A stretch of DNA of 64,000 nt, from NCBI GenBank assembly GCA_036839715.1, contig DAITDU010000005.1:1-64000 (forward strand), in the 5' to 3' direction. The notes beneath the pieces were generated by a model, which saw nothing but the letters and a program-made list of their open reading frames with translations, was not told the origin of the DNA and did no database searches. Every line of letters starts with the position of its first letter. The first letter of the stretch is position 1. Of the stretch, positions 48,855 through 56,792 are shown piece after piece. The position numbers and the translations under genes are program-made. The DNA comes from Thermocaproicibacter sp002410755. GTDB lineage: Bacteria > Bacillota > Clostridia > Oscillospirales > Acutalibacteraceae.

Positions 48855-48931
48855 AAAAAAAAGCCAGCAGGGATGGAGAAAACGTCGGTTTATTCTATGC
48901 GTTTTCCCCGCCCCTGCTGGCTTACTTTTTT
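48855..48931. terminator. Bidirectional terminator between antiporter and decarboxylase genes
   Basis: AGCCAGCAGGG (48862-48872 region) pairs with the CCCTGCTGGCT at 48911-48922. A T run follows on the plus strand and an A run (T on the minus strand) precedes, so both convergent genes can end here. Confidence 0.8.
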
Positions 48932-48933
48932 GT

Positions 48934-50226
48934 TCAGGTGTTTTGGCCTGCCTTTAAAAGCCGACTTAATGGGTATCTGCTTCCTGGAAAGTCCAATGTT
49001 GCAAAGTAATCGGCAGGTGTTTCTGCGCGGCGAATCAGTTTTGCTGTGCCGTCAGTCCTCAGCAGGATTTCAGCGGAGCGCAGCCTTCCATTATAGTTGT
49101 ATCCCATTGAATGGCCGTGCGCACCGGCGTCTTGGATAATAATGCGGTCTCCCATGTCAATTTTGGGCAGCATCCGGTCAATGGCAAACTTGTCATTGTT
49201 CTCACACAGCCCTCCTACGATGTCATACTTATGGTCACAGGAAAGGCCTTCCTTCCCACTGACTGTAATATGGTGGTATGCACCGTACATAGCCGGGCGC
49301 ATCAGGTTTGCAGCACAGGCGTCAAGACCGATATATTCCTTGTAAATATGTTTTTCCCGGATTGCCGTTGCTACCAGGACGCCGTAAGGTGCCAGCATAA
49401 ACCGTCCCATCTCGGTGAAGATTGCAACATCGCCCATTCCTTCCGGTACAAGGATTTCATCGTAGGTTTTCTGCACCATCCGGCCGATTTTCCGGATATC
49501 GGCGGGAACCTGGCCGGGGCGGTAAGCGACACCGACACCACCGGAAAGATTGATGAACGCAATATGCGCACCGGTTTCACGGTGTAGCTCAACGGCAAGT
49601 TGGAAAAGCTGCCGTGCAAGCACCGGGTAGTACTCACAGCCCGTCGTATTGCTTGCCAAAAACGCATGAATGCCGAACTGCTTTACACCAAGCTGCTGTA
49701 GACGGCGGAACCCCTCGAAAATCTGATTCCGCGTAAAACCATATTTTGATTCCCCCGGGTTGTCCATAATTGCGTTGCTTGCCTGGAACATCCCGCCGGG
49801 GTTAAACCGGCAGCAAATTGTTTCTGGAATACCGCAGAGCCGGTTCAGAATATCAATATGCGTAAAATCGTCAAGGTTGACGATTGCTCCAAGCTTGCGT
49901 GCAAGGAGAAAGTCTGCGTCTGGCGTCTCGTTTGAGGAAAACATGATGTCATGCCCCGAAAAGCCTACTGCGTGGGAGAGCATCAGCTCTGTATAGGAAG
50001 AGCAATCTGTGCCAAACCCCTCCTCCTTCATAATTTCCAACAAATATGGGTTCGGCGTCGCCTTTACGGCAAAATATTCGCGGTATCCCTGGTTCCATGC
50101 AAAGGCTTTTTTTACATTTTCGGCATTTTCACGGATTCCCTTTTCATCGTAAAGATAAAACGGTGTTGGATACTGCTTGATGATTTCCTCAAGCTGTGCT
50201 TTTGACACAAACGGCTTTTTCGTCAT
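48934..50226 (-). CDS. Diaminopimelate/ornithine decarboxylase-family PLP enzyme (LysA-like)
   Basis: 430 residues from ATG 50226 (MTKKPFVSKAQLEEII); a start 12 bases earlier touches its own ribosome site. Alanine-racemase-type barrel with the PLP lysine in YFAVKATPNPYLLEIM near 55, the glycine loop INLSGGVGVAY near 225, and the C-terminal catalytic GGLCENNDKFA near 335, where LysA has ESGD-type residues. It most likely decarboxylates meso-diaminopimelate to lysine, but the altered GGLCENND motif leaves room for another substrate. No lysine biosynthesis gene is next to it. Confidence 0.8.
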   Translation of the reverse strand: MTKKPFVSKAQLEEIIKQYPTPFYLYDEKGIRENAENVKKAFAWNQGYREYFAVKATPNPYLLEIMKEEGFGTDCSSYTELMLSHAVGFSGHDIMFSSNETPDADFLLARKLGAIVNLDDFTHIDILNRLCGIPETICCRFNPGGMFQASNAIMDNPGESKYGFTRNQIFEGFRRLQQLGVKQFGIHAFLASNTTGCEYYPVLARQLFQLAVELHRETGAHIAFINLSGGVGVAYRPGQVPADIRKIGRMVQKTYDEILVPEGMGDVAIFTEMGRFMLAPYGVLVATAIREKHIYKEYIGLDACAANLMRPAMYGAYHHITVSGKEGLSCDHKYDIVGGLCENNDKFAIDRMLPKIDMGDRIIIQDAGAHGHSMGYNYNGRLRSAEILLRTDGTAKLIRRAETPADYFATLDFPGSRYPLSRLLKAGQNT

Positions 50227-50329
50227 GGGCTTTTCCATCCTTTCCTATTTAGTTCAACTATAATTGCCATGCCTGTGTTTGTCAAGAATTGTCTACCAGT
50301 GCGGAAAAATATAAATTGTTGGGGAAAGC

Positions 50330-50358
50330 TTTTCAAATAAGGGAATTCTGGTTACAAT
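50330..50358 (+). promoter_or_regulatory. Putative trxA promoter
   Basis: TTTTCA 50330-50335 and TACAAT 50353-50358 with 17 bases between, 34 bases before the ATG. Confidence 0.4.
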
Positions 50359-50391
50359 AAAGGCAAGACCATTCAGAAAGGAAGAGAAAAA

Positions 50392-50703
50392 ATGGCAGTT
50401 ATGAAAATTACAGCTGAAAATTTTAAATCAGCCGTTGAAGAATCAAAAAAACCAGTGCTTGTTGATTTCTGGGCAGATTGGTGCGGCCCATGCCGTATGG
50501 TTTCGCCCGTTGTGGACGCGATCGGTGAAGAGAGCGACGGCACTTATCTGGTTGGCAAGATCAATGTGGACGAGGAGCCGGAGCTTGCAGAACAGTTTCA
50601 TGTGATGAGCATTCCAACGCTGATTGTTTTCCGGGATGGAAAACCGGCTGCGACTTCTGTGGGTGTCCGTGGGAAACAGGAAATCCTTTCCATGCTGCAA
50701 TAG
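50392..50703 (+). CDS. trxA: Thioredoxin
   Basis: 103 residues. The redox motif WCGPC in VDFWADWCGPCRMVSPVV near 30, the cis-proline loop MSIPTLIVFRDGKP near 75, and the closing strand pattern are standard. It reduces protein disulfides, receiving electrons from thioredoxin reductase, which is not in this window. AAAGGAAG precedes the ATG. Confidence 0.97.
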   Translation: MAVMKITAENFKSAVEESKKPVLVDFWADWCGPCRMVSPVVDAIGEESDGTYLVGKINVDEEPELAEQFHVMSIPTLIVFRDGKPAATSVGVRGKQEILSMLQ

Positions 50704-50739
50704 CTTTTTCTTGCTTGCCTTATGGGTAAAGAGAATAAA

Positions 50740-50780
50740 AATGAATTTTATTACAGCAAAAAATTCATTGATTCCTTTTT
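50740..50780 (+). terminator. Possible trxA terminator
   Basis: AATGAATTTT 50740-50749 and AAAATTCATT 50760-50769 form a perfect but AT-rich stem; a run of five T follows seven bases later. The space to the next promoter (50781-50882) shows nothing else. Confidence 0.5.
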
Positions 50781-50882
50781 ATAATAAGATGTAGGACGGA
50801 AAGAATAAGGAAAATAGTGGAGCTATGCTTTTTACAAGGAAGAGACACGCATTATAGCAGATTAAAAAATGCAAAACGGCAC

Positions 50883-50910
50883 TTGACATTGCAGACAGAT
50901 ATGTTATAAT
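50883..50910 (+). promoter_or_regulatory. Strong sigma-A promoter of the yaiI operon
   Basis: TTGACA 50883-50888 and TATAAT 50905-50910, both perfect, 16 bases apart. Transcription would start near 50918, leaving a leader of about 90 bases before the uORF and 120 before yaiI. Confidence 0.85.
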
Positions 50911-50917
50911 TATCTCT

Positions 50918-51004
50918 GCTTGCCGAAGACCCGGCGCAAAGATGAGACAAAAGTTGGGGGCCGGATCATTCCGACCTCCGTTTTCTCTGTCCATACGGAG
51001 GGGA
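50918..51004 (+). promoter_or_regulatory. Structured leader with two competing hairpins, candidate RNA switch
   Basis: Hairpin 1: GGGGG 50956-50960 with CCTCC 50975-50979, continued by CGGA/TCCG (50962-50965 with 50970-50973), then TTTTCTCT. Hairpin 2: CCTCCGT 50975-50981 with ACGGAGG 50995-51001, which buries the ribosome site GGAGGGG 50998-51004. The CCTCC strand is shared, so only one can form. This is the layout of a translational riboswitch or attenuator. The upstream part (GCTTGCCGAAGACCCGGCGC region, 50918-50955) would be the sensor. I do not recognise the class. Confidence 0.55.
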
Positions 51005-51008
51005 TAAT

Positions 51009-51044
51009 ATGCAGAATTGTGAAAGGAAGGGCTGGCACGCATGA
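51009..51044 (+). CDS. 11-codon upstream ORF overlapping yaiI
   Basis: ATG 51009, five bases after the GGAGGGG ribosome site, reads MQNCERKGWHA and stops at TGA 51042-51044, which overlaps the yaiI ATG (ATGA). Translation coupling is plausible. yaiI also has its own AGGAAGGG ten bases ahead of its ATG, so the uORF may be a regulator rather than a required step. Confidence 0.4.
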   Translation: MQNCERKGWHA

Positions 51045-51475
51045 AAATTTTAGTGGATGCCGATGCCTGTCCAGTCAAGGAAATTCTCGTGGAAGAAGCC
51101 CGGCGCCGGAACATTCCGGTTACCATGCTCATTGACACAAGCCATATTCTGGATGATGGCTACAGTACGGTGATTACTGTAGACCAGGGGCGGGACAGCG
51201 CCGATTTCCGCCTTGTGAACCTTATCCAGATTGGCGATATTGTTGTGACGCAGGATTATGGGGTAGCGGCTGTCTCCCTTGCCCGGGGCGCAAAAGCCCT
51301 GAACCAGAACGGGCTTGTTTACAGCAACGGGAACATTGACCGTCTGCTGGACGAGCGGGCTATCGGACAGAAAATCCGGCGTGCAGGCGGCAGAGCCGGA
51401 AAAAACCGCAAAAGGGAAAAATCGGACGATGAAGCGTTCCGCAGGGCGCTGGTGTCTCTCCTTAATGGAGAATAA
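51041..51475 (+). CDS. YaiI/YqxD family protein (DUF188)
   Basis: 144 residues. PIN-like NYN-type fold family of unknown function: MKILVDADACPVKEIL at the start, ITVDQGRDSADFRLVNLIQIGDIVVTQDYGVAAVSLARGA in the middle. The aspartates in these motifs would fit a metal-dependent nuclease, though activity is unproven for the family. The last 30 residues are basic (RRAGGRAGKNRKREK), suggesting nucleic acid contact. It follows the structured leader and precedes an FAD oxidoreductase gene by 24 bases. Confidence 0.88.
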   Translation: MKILVDADACPVKEILVEEARRRNIPVTMLIDTSHILDDGYSTVITVDQGRDSADFRLVNLIQIGDIVVTQDYGVAAVSLARGAKALNQNGLVYSNGNIDRLLDERAIGQKIRRAGGRAGKNRKREKSDDEAFRRALVSLLNGE

Positions 51476-51499
51476 GCAGGCAGAAAGGATGAAGTCCTG

Positions 51500-52936
51500 A
51501 TGGAAGACTATGATGTGATTGTTGTTGGTGCCGGCCCTGCCGGCATTTTTACTGCCCTGGAGCTTGATAAGCTCGCCCCGGAAAAACGAATCCTTGTCAT
51601 TGATTCCGGCAGTGCGATTGAACACCGCTCCTGCCCGGCCCGTACGACTGGAACTTGCAGGCACTGCGCAACTTGCAGCATTATGAACGGCTGGGCTGGT
51701 GCCGGTGCGTTTTCAGACGGAAAGCTGTCCCTTTCGGAAGAGGTCGGCGGAAATATTACGGATTATATATCTGTAGAGGAAGCACGAAGGCTGATCCATT
51801 ATGCAGATGGGATTTACCTACATTTTGGCGCCCCGGATAAAGTTTATGGGATGAATGATAAATTTGCCGAGAAGGTAGCTTACGAGGCACGGCGTGAAAA
51901 TATCCGCTTGATTCCATGCCCTGTGCGCCATATGGGCACGGAGTATTCCTACCAGGTGCTGAAGGAAATGTACTATTACCTCAGCTCCCGCCCGAACTTT
52001 GAATTTCGCGAACATACAACGGCAAAATCCGTTGTGACAGAAAACGGGGCTGTTTCCGGCATACGGCTCTCTACGGATGGCGGGGAGGAAAAGTTTGTTT
52101 CTGCACCCTGTGTTGTCCTTGCACCGGGGCGCGGAGGTGCCGAATGGCTCAGCCGCGTCGCTGATTCCCTGGGACTTTCGATTGCAAATAATGAGGTTGA
52201 TATTGGCGTGCGTGTAGAGGTTCCAAATGCCGTTATGGATCGCCTGACAAAAAATCTTTATGAAGCGAAACTCATTTATTACTCGGATACCTTTGAAAAC
52301 AAAGTCCGTACTTTTTGCATGAATCCAGGCGGTATTGTGAGTGAGGAGCACTATGATACCCCCGGAGGCGGTATTGCTGTTGTGAACGGCCATTCCTACG
52401 CGGAAGAGTCGCGCCGTACAGAGAACACAAACTTTGCTCTTCTTGTTTCCACGCGTTTTACGCAGCCGTTTCATCAGCCGATTGAATATGGGCGCTATAT
52501 TGCCCAACTTGGGAACATGCTTACGGGAGGCGGTATTATGGTGCAGCGCCTTGGTGACCTGCTGATGGGGCGCCGCACGGATGAATCCCGGCTGAAGCGC
52601 TCTACAACTGTTCCAACTTTAAAGACGGCTGTTCCAGGGGACCTTTCCTTTGTCTTGCCGCACCGTCATCTTACGAGTATTGTGGAGGCGCTACGCGCAT
52701 TTGACAAGCTTGCCCCGGGCCTTTATTCTAAAAACACCCTTCTTTATGGGGTCGAAGTCAAGTTCTACTCTTCTAAAGTCAGTGTAAAAAACAATTTTGA
52801 GACTACCGTAAAGAACCTGTATGCAATCGGCGATGGCGCAGGTATTACCCGTGGCTTGATGCAGGCTTCTGTTACCGGTGTAGTAGTTGCACGGGATATT
52901 GCAGAGAAAACCGGGAAAAAGCCGGCTGGAAAATAA
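51500..52936 (+). CDS. FAD-dependent oxidoreductase (COG2509 type)
   Basis: 478 residues. The N-terminal Rossmann motif VIVVGAGPAGIFTALEL near residue 6 binds FAD. A Cys-rich stretch (CPARTTGTCRHCATC near 48-63) leads into INGWAGAGAFSDGKLSL-like sequence, characteristic of this family. VLAPGRGGAEWLSRV near 215 and the closing YAIGDGAGITRGLMQASVTGVVVARDI form the second FAD contact. The physiological substrate is unknown. It is translated after yaiI on the same transcript and ends at a strong terminator. Confidence 0.87.
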   Translation: MEDYDVIVVGAGPAGIFTALELDKLAPEKRILVIDSGSAIEHRSCPARTTGTCRHCATCSIMNGWAGAGAFSDGKLSLSEEVGGNITDYISVEEARRLIHYADGIYLHFGAPDKVYGMNDKFAEKVAYEARRENIRLIPCPVRHMGTEYSYQVLKEMYYYLSSRPNFEFREHTTAKSVVTENGAVSGIRLSTDGGEEKFVSAPCVVLAPGRGGAEWLSRVADSLGLSIANNEVDIGVRVEVPNAVMDRLTKNLYEAKLIYYSDTFENKVRTFCMNPGGIVSEEHYDTPGGGIAVVNGHSYAEESRRTENTNFALLVSTRFTQPFHQPIEYGRYIAQLGNMLTGGGIMVQRLGDLLMGRRTDESRLKRSTTVPTLKTAVPGDLSFVLPHRHLTSIVEALRAFDKLAPGLYSKNTLLYGVEVKFYSSKVSVKNNFETTVKNLYAIGDGAGITRGLMQASVTGVVVARDIAEKTGKKPAGK

Positions 52937-52950
52937 TAAGGAAAACAGAA

Positions 52951-52983
52951 AACGGCCCGGCATTCTAAAGATGCCGGGCCGTT
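52951..52983. terminator. Terminator between FAD oxidoreductase and flavin reductase genes
   Basis: A perfect 13-bp GC-rich stem (52951-52963 with 52971-52983). T-rich bases follow on the minus strand (TTTTCTGTTTTCC) and weakly on the plus strand, so it can serve both genes. Confidence 0.8.
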
Positions 52984-53020
52984 TCATGCTAAGAGAATAA
53001 CTCTTTCGCTTCGGCAGGCC

Positions 53021-53545
53021 TCAACGCGGCAATTTTTCCTTTCCTGGAGCCTGATAGGTTGGAGCATTTTTCGGACTTTTGCCCTTAATGACATTATGAT
53101 AATAAGCATATGTCATTGGTGTTTTACCAGGGGTGCGCTTTCCATCAGTGACCTTTGCAAGGAATACAGTATGTGTTGCCGTTTCCATACGGTTAATAAC
53201 TTCACAGACCAGCCAGCCGCATAAATTGGTTTTTAAGACTGGTGTACTGCCAACCATTTCATAAGGGAGAGACTCAAATTTGTTAAAGTCTTTGCCACTG
53301 CGGAATCCGAATCTGCCAATTAGTTTTGGATTAGCATCCTGCGGCAGAATGTTAATTGCAAGCCTGCCGCTTTTTGCGATACAGCCGTTTGTGTAGTTGT
53401 TATGGCTGACACTCAGGGCAACAGTTGCGGGTTCCGAAGTAACCTGCATGATGCTGTTGACAACGCAGCCGGTCGGGCGGTTGCCATCCATAACCGTTAC
53501 AAGGTACACTCCATAGGAAAGATCATACAGTGCTGTTTGATCCAT
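53021..53545 (-). CDS. Flavin reductase-like FMN-binding protein
   Basis: 174 residues. The flavin reductase/FMN-binding split-barrel domain begins ALYDLSYGVYLVTVMDGNRPTGCVVNSIMQVTSEPATVALSV, where the T..P motif contacts FMN. It continues with GRLAINILPQDANPKLIGRFGFRSG. Similar domains stand alone or as part of anaerobic high-molecular-weight rubredoxins and flavoredoxins that feed oxygen-detoxifying flavodiiron proteins. No rubredoxin domain is fused here. The partner is unknown. Confidence 0.88.
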   Translation of the reverse strand: MDQTALYDLSYGVYLVTVMDGNRPTGCVVNSIMQVTSEPATVALSVSHNNYTNGCIAKSGRLAINILPQDANPKLIGRFGFRSGKDFNKFESLPYEMVGSTPVLKTNLCGWLVCEVINRMETATHTVFLAKVTDGKRTPGKTPMTYAYYHNVIKGKSPKNAPTYQAPGKEKLPR

Positions 53546-53676
53546 AACTTAAATTCCCCCTTTGATAGATTTTCCTTCCATAATTTCCGCCTTATTATGA
53601 TGGAATGCCATTTTTCAGGTAAATGATAGCTCATAGTATTTTTATGGGAAAAACATCCGGATGCCCATGTGAACAG

Positions 53677-53727
53677 AAAATAAAGAAGCAGACCGGACTT
53701 TCAAATCAGAATGAAAACCCGGTCCGC
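53677..53727 (-). terminator. pckA terminator
   Basis: GCAGACCGG 53688-53696 pairs with CCGGTCCGC 53719-53727 (one wobble), and the minus strand continues TTCTTTATTTT. Confidence 0.65.
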
Positions 53728-53768
53728 TAAAGATTTAGCTGATACAGTGAGAAAAACTGAAAAGGCAG

Positions 53769-55352
53769 TTACGCCTTCGGGCCTGCATCAACGACATTCT
53801 TGGGCATATTCGGATACTTTTCTGCAAAGTTCTTCTGGAACATTCCTGCAAGCTTCTTTGCCGTTGCATCATAAGCAGCCTTATCGGCCCAGGTATCACG
53901 CGGGTTCATGATGGAAGCAGGAACATCCGGGCAGCTCTGCGGAACGTCAAGGTTAAAGGTCTTATCATGCTTAAACGCTGCCTTTTCCAGCGAACCGTTC
54001 AGCGCAGCGGTAACCATAGCACGGGTATAGCGCAACTTCATGCGGGAACCGGTTCCATAGGGGCCGCCAGTCCAGCCGGTATTCACAAGGTAAACCCTTG
54101 TGTTATACTTTTCAATGCGCTCACCAAGCATATTCGCGTAGACATTCGGATCCATTGGCATGAAAGGCTCCCCAAACAGTGTCGAGAAAGTCGGAACAGG
54201 CTCGGTAATGCCGCGTTCGGTTCCGGCGACCTTGGAAGTAAAGCCGGTCACAAAATGGTACATAGCCGCGTTCTTGTCCAGACGGGAGATCGGCGGAAGG
54301 ACGCCGAAGCTGTCTGCCGTAAGGAAGATAACAACTTTCGGGATACCGCCTACGCCCGGGATTGCAGCGTTGGAAATGTAGTTGATTGGATAGCCAACGC
54401 GGGTGTTGTCAGTCAGGGTGTTATCGTCATAATTCGGCTTGCGGGTTTCGGGATCAAGAATGACGTTCTCTGCTACACTGCCGAACTTGATTGCGTTGTA
54501 GATTTCCGGTTCACCTTCGGGGTCGAGCTTGATGCACTTTGCGTAGCAGCCGCCTTCAAAGTTAAAGATGCCATGGTCAGACCAGCCGTGCTCATCATCA
54601 CCGATCAGGATACGGTTCGGGTCGGCGGAAAGGGTTGTCTTTCCGGTTCCGGAAAGGCCAAAGAACACAGCCGTTTCCTTTGTAACCGGATCCATGTTGG
54701 CCGAGCAGTGCATCGGCAGGACGCCTGCCTGAGGCATCAGGAGATTCATGACAGAGAAAACGCTCTTCTTGATTTCGCCGGAATATGCGGAGCCAGCAAT
54801 CAGGACGGTCTTTGCTTCGTAGTCAATCATAATAGCGGCTTCGCTGTGAACACTGTCGATTTCCGGGATGCATTTGAAGCCCGGTGCAGCAATGACTACA
54901 AAATCCGGTTCCCCATAATTTGCAAGCTGCTCTGGTGTCGGGCGGATCAGAAGGTTATGAATGAAGAGGTTCTGGCATGCCAGTTCGTTCACAATGCGGA
55001 ATTTCTTTGTGCAGGCAGGATCTGCTCCGGCATAACCGTCGAAGATGAAGATTTCATGGCCCTGCAGGTAAGCAACCATTTTTGCCTTAATGGCGTTAAA
55101 CTTCTCGCGTGAAGTGGGAACGTTCACTTTGCCCCATGCAATTTTGTCATGGACGGCCGGCGTGTCCACAATGAATTTATCTTTCGGGGAACGACCGGTG
55201 TATTTGCCGGTTTTTACAACCAGCGCGCCGGTGTCACTCAGTTCCCCTTCGCCGCGGCGCAGAGCAGCTTCCGTCAGGACGGCGGGGCTCAGGTTGCGGT
55301 ATACGGCTTTTGGATTGATAATGCCGAGTTTTTCGATACCATAGGTTTCCAT
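53769..55352 (-). CDS. pckA: Phosphoenolpyruvate carboxykinase (ATP)
   Basis: 527 residues from ATG 55352 (METYGIEKLGIINPKAVYRNLS), with AGGAGGT at about 55366-55372; a frame start at 55397 has no ribosome site. It interconverts oxaloacetate + ATP and PEP + CO2 + ADP. Motifs: TGRSPKDKFIVD substrate loop near 50, the kinase P-loop GLSGTGKTTLS near 235, metal-binding GDDEHGWSDHGIFNFEGGCYAK, and the ATP-specific VNTGWTGGPYGTGSRM near 440. In fermenting anaerobes the enzyme often runs toward oxaloacetate. A consensus-like promoter lies upstream. Confidence 0.98.
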   Translation of the reverse strand: METYGIEKLGIINPKAVYRNLSPAVLTEAALRRGEGELSDTGALVVKTGKYTGRSPKDKFIVDTPAVHDKIAWGKVNVPTSREKFNAIKAKMVAYLQGHEIFIFDGYAGADPACTKKFRIVNELACQNLFIHNLLIRPTPEQLANYGEPDFVVIAAPGFKCIPEIDSVHSEAAIMIDYEAKTVLIAGSAYSGEIKKSVFSVMNLLMPQAGVLPMHCSANMDPVTKETAVFFGLSGTGKTTLSADPNRILIGDDEHGWSDHGIFNFEGGCYAKCIKLDPEGEPEIYNAIKFGSVAENVILDPETRKPNYDDNTLTDNTRVGYPINYISNAAIPGVGGIPKVVIFLTADSFGVLPPISRLDKNAAMYHFVTGFTSKVAGTERGITEPVPTFSTLFGEPFMPMDPNVYANMLGERIEKYNTRVYLVNTGWTGGPYGTGSRMKLRYTRAMVTAALNGSLEKAAFKHDKTFNLDVPQSCPDVPASIMNPRDTWADKAAYDATAKKLAGMFQKNFAEKYPNMPKNVVDAGPKA

Positions 55353-55400
55353 GCTGTATATACCTCCTATGCTTGTGATAAAAATATCATTCCGCATGTA

Positions 55401-55429
55401 ATTATACTACATAAAAAGCAAATTCACAA
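55401..55429 (-). promoter_or_regulatory. pckA promoter
   Basis: On the minus strand TTGTGA (55429-55424) and TATAAT (55406-55401) are 17 bases apart, about 50 bases from the start codon. Confidence 0.65.
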
Positions 55430-55456
55430 TAAAGGAGATATAAATTTTCGATTAAA

Positions 55457-55494
55457 ACAAGCAAGCACTTCCTGCAAAAAAGCAGGAAGTGCTT
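55457..55494 (-). terminator. Terminator of the SGNH hydrolase gene
   Basis: A perfect 13-bp stem (55463-55475 with 55482-55494) 19 bases after the SGNH gene stop; the minus strand continues TTGTTTTAA. A plus-strand role is also possible. Confidence 0.65.
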
Positions 55495-55512
55495 TTCAGG
55501 GAGACCAAAGTT

Positions 55513-56214
55513 TCAGGAAGCATAGGCTTTGCGGTAACGGCTGATTTCCCCACTGATGATGTGGCTGATGAGTTCATGGCCATGCTCATTCGGATGGATT
55601 CCATCGCTGCAAATCATCGACTGGTAATCCCGCCTTTTTAGAAATGGGCTGGTAATATCAATAAGGGGGACATTCATCCTGCCTGCCAGGTGTGCAATTT
55701 CCAGGTTGTACATTTCGTGCCAACGGTAAATATGCTCAACATCGTTATGGAGCCACGACAGGATGTTCTTTTGATTGATTCCGCGGGAAAACCAGGCAAA
55801 ATAGCGCGGTGCATCGATTGGCGGAAGGGAAAGGAGGACCGGCTGGCTTCCGGCATTGCGCACCTCGCAGATCATTTTGGCGTACTGCTCCGTAAAGGCA
55901 TCCGGCGGCGTATTCGGCTGATGCTCCGCGTCGGGATCCGCGGCAATTTCCGGCCATTTGTAGTCGCAGTCATTTCCACCGAACTCCAGTACCACATGGT
56001 CGTAATCCTTTAGCTCGGAGCGGTGGCGCTCCAGCATTTCCAGTCCCTTCGACACAGTCGAACCAAAACGGGAGAAATTCCTTATTGCAATCTTCTTTTC
56101 TGCCGCAATGCGGTTTGCAAAGCTGTCCTTCAGGAGGGCATATCTGCCGGCATCGCTGTTTAGAACGACACCCTTTGCAACAGAGTCCCCAAAAATACAA
56201 ATGCTGTTCAGCAT
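55513..56214 (-). CDS. SGNH/GDSL-family hydrolase
   Basis: 233 residues, no signal peptide, so cytoplasmic. The four SGNH blocks are present: ICIFGDSVAKGVV (Ser near 10), the Gly block around SRFGSTVSKG, the Asn block LEFGGNDCDY near 78, and the Asp-His pair in SDGIHPNEHGHELI near 208. The family removes acyl or acetyl groups from lipids, sugars or wall components. Own promoter and a palindrome next to the expected start of transcription suggest regulation. AGGAGG lies before the ATG. Confidence 0.9.
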   Translation of the reverse strand: MLNSICIFGDSVAKGVVLNSDAGRYALLKDSFANRIAAEKKIAIRNFSRFGSTVSKGLEMLERHRSELKDYDHVVLEFGGNDCDYKWPEIAADPDAEHQPNTPPDAFTEQYAKMICEVRNAGSQPVLLSLPPIDAPRYFAWFSRGINQKNILSWLHNDVEHIYRWHEMYNLEIAHLAGRMNVPLIDITSPFLKRRDYQSMICSDGIHPNEHGHELISHIISGEISRYRKAYAS

Positions 56215-56236
56215 GGCAATCCTCCTGTATAAAGCT

Positions 56237-56256
56237 AAAACTTATAATCTAGTTTT
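56237..56256 (-). promoter_or_regulatory. Palindrome downstream of the SGNH promoter
   Basis: AAAACT 56237-56242 and AGTTTT 56251-56256 with 8 bases between, close to the predicted transcription start. Possible repressor site. Confidence 0.35.
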
Positions 56257-56260
56257 TAAA

Positions 56261-56289
56261 ACTATATAATATAATAAGCAAAATGTCAA
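56261..56289 (-). promoter_or_regulatory. Promoter of the SGNH hydrolase gene
   Basis: On the minus strand TTGACA (56289-56284) and TATAGT (56266-56261) with 17 bases between. Confidence 0.75.
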
Positions 56290-56471
56290 TAGTTTATTTA
56301 TTAAGTTTTTTTATTTCTGAATTTTGACCAGATGAAGCCATCCGGCCAATAAAGATTTTGCGCAGAAATTTCTAAATAATCCGCCGATTTGATTTTTTGT
56401 GCGGCTGTGAAACATACCTGATTTCCCAAAAATTTGTTTGAAAATAACCGGTGTTCCCATGGATTCTTCCA
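56290..56471. other. AT-rich spacer between divergent SGNH and feo promoters
   Basis: No convincing gene. A minus-strand frame (56301-56582) crosses the feo promoter and feoA start and is judged spurious. The 337-base space 56215-56551 otherwise holds the promoters and palindromes listed separately. Confidence 0.5.
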
Positions 56472-56500
56472 TTGACAAAAAGGCACCAGTGAGTTATAAT
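56472..56500 (+). promoter_or_regulatory. Consensus sigma-A promoter of the feo operon
   Basis: TTGACA 56472-56477 and TATAAT 56495-56500, both perfect, 17 bases apart. Confidence 0.9.
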
Positions 56501-56507
56501 TAACTAT

Positions 56508-56523
56508 GTTAGCAGCGTCTAAC
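56508..56523 (+). promoter_or_regulatory. Palindromic operator at the feo transcription start
   Basis: GTTAG 56508-56512 and CTAAC 56519-56523, perfect with a 6-base centre, immediately after the -10 box. The TTAG/CTAA half-sites recall DtxR/IdeR-family iron boxes more than Fur boxes. A metal-dependent repressor bound here would block the promoter. Confidence 0.55.
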
Positions 56524-56551
56524 TCAATGAAGGCTGAAAAGGGGAGATGAA

Positions 56552-56791
56552 ATGGCGGAAAGAACACTAGCTCAGCTTCCAATCGGGAAGGCGTCGAAAA
56601 TTGTGAAGGTAAAAGGACAGGGTGCGCTGCGGCGAAGGCTGCTGGACATGGGCCTTACGCCGCGTACGGAAATACTGGTCCGCAAGGTGGCACCGATGGG
56701 GGATCCGATTGAAATCCAGCTCCGCGGCTATGAGCTTACCATGCGCATAGATGACGCGAAGAATATTGTAATTGAAGGGGATGGCAAATGA
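56552..56791 (+). CDS. feoA: FeoA family protein
   Basis: 79 residues, an SH3-like domain. LAQLPIGKASKIVKVKGQGALRRRLLDMGLTPRTEILVRKVAPMGDPIEI matches FeoA well. It is a small cytoplasmic partner of FeoB in ferrous iron uptake. It leads the feoA-feoB-Cys-rich peptide operon behind a consensus promoter and palindromic operator. GGGGAGATGA precedes the ATG. Confidence 0.95.
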   Translation: MAERTLAQLPIGKASKIVKVKGQGALRRRLLDMGLTPRTEILVRKVAPMGDPIEIQLRGYELTMRIDDAKNIVIEGDGK

Positions 56792-56792
56792 A

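Noticed and set aside
50918..50960. Resemblance of the yaiI leader to a c-di-GMP-I (GEMM) riboswitch because of a CGCAAAG string
   Set aside because: The string occurs without the rest of the GEMM core (no GNRA-loop stem and no GGG-CGCAAAGCC context), so the class assignment fails.
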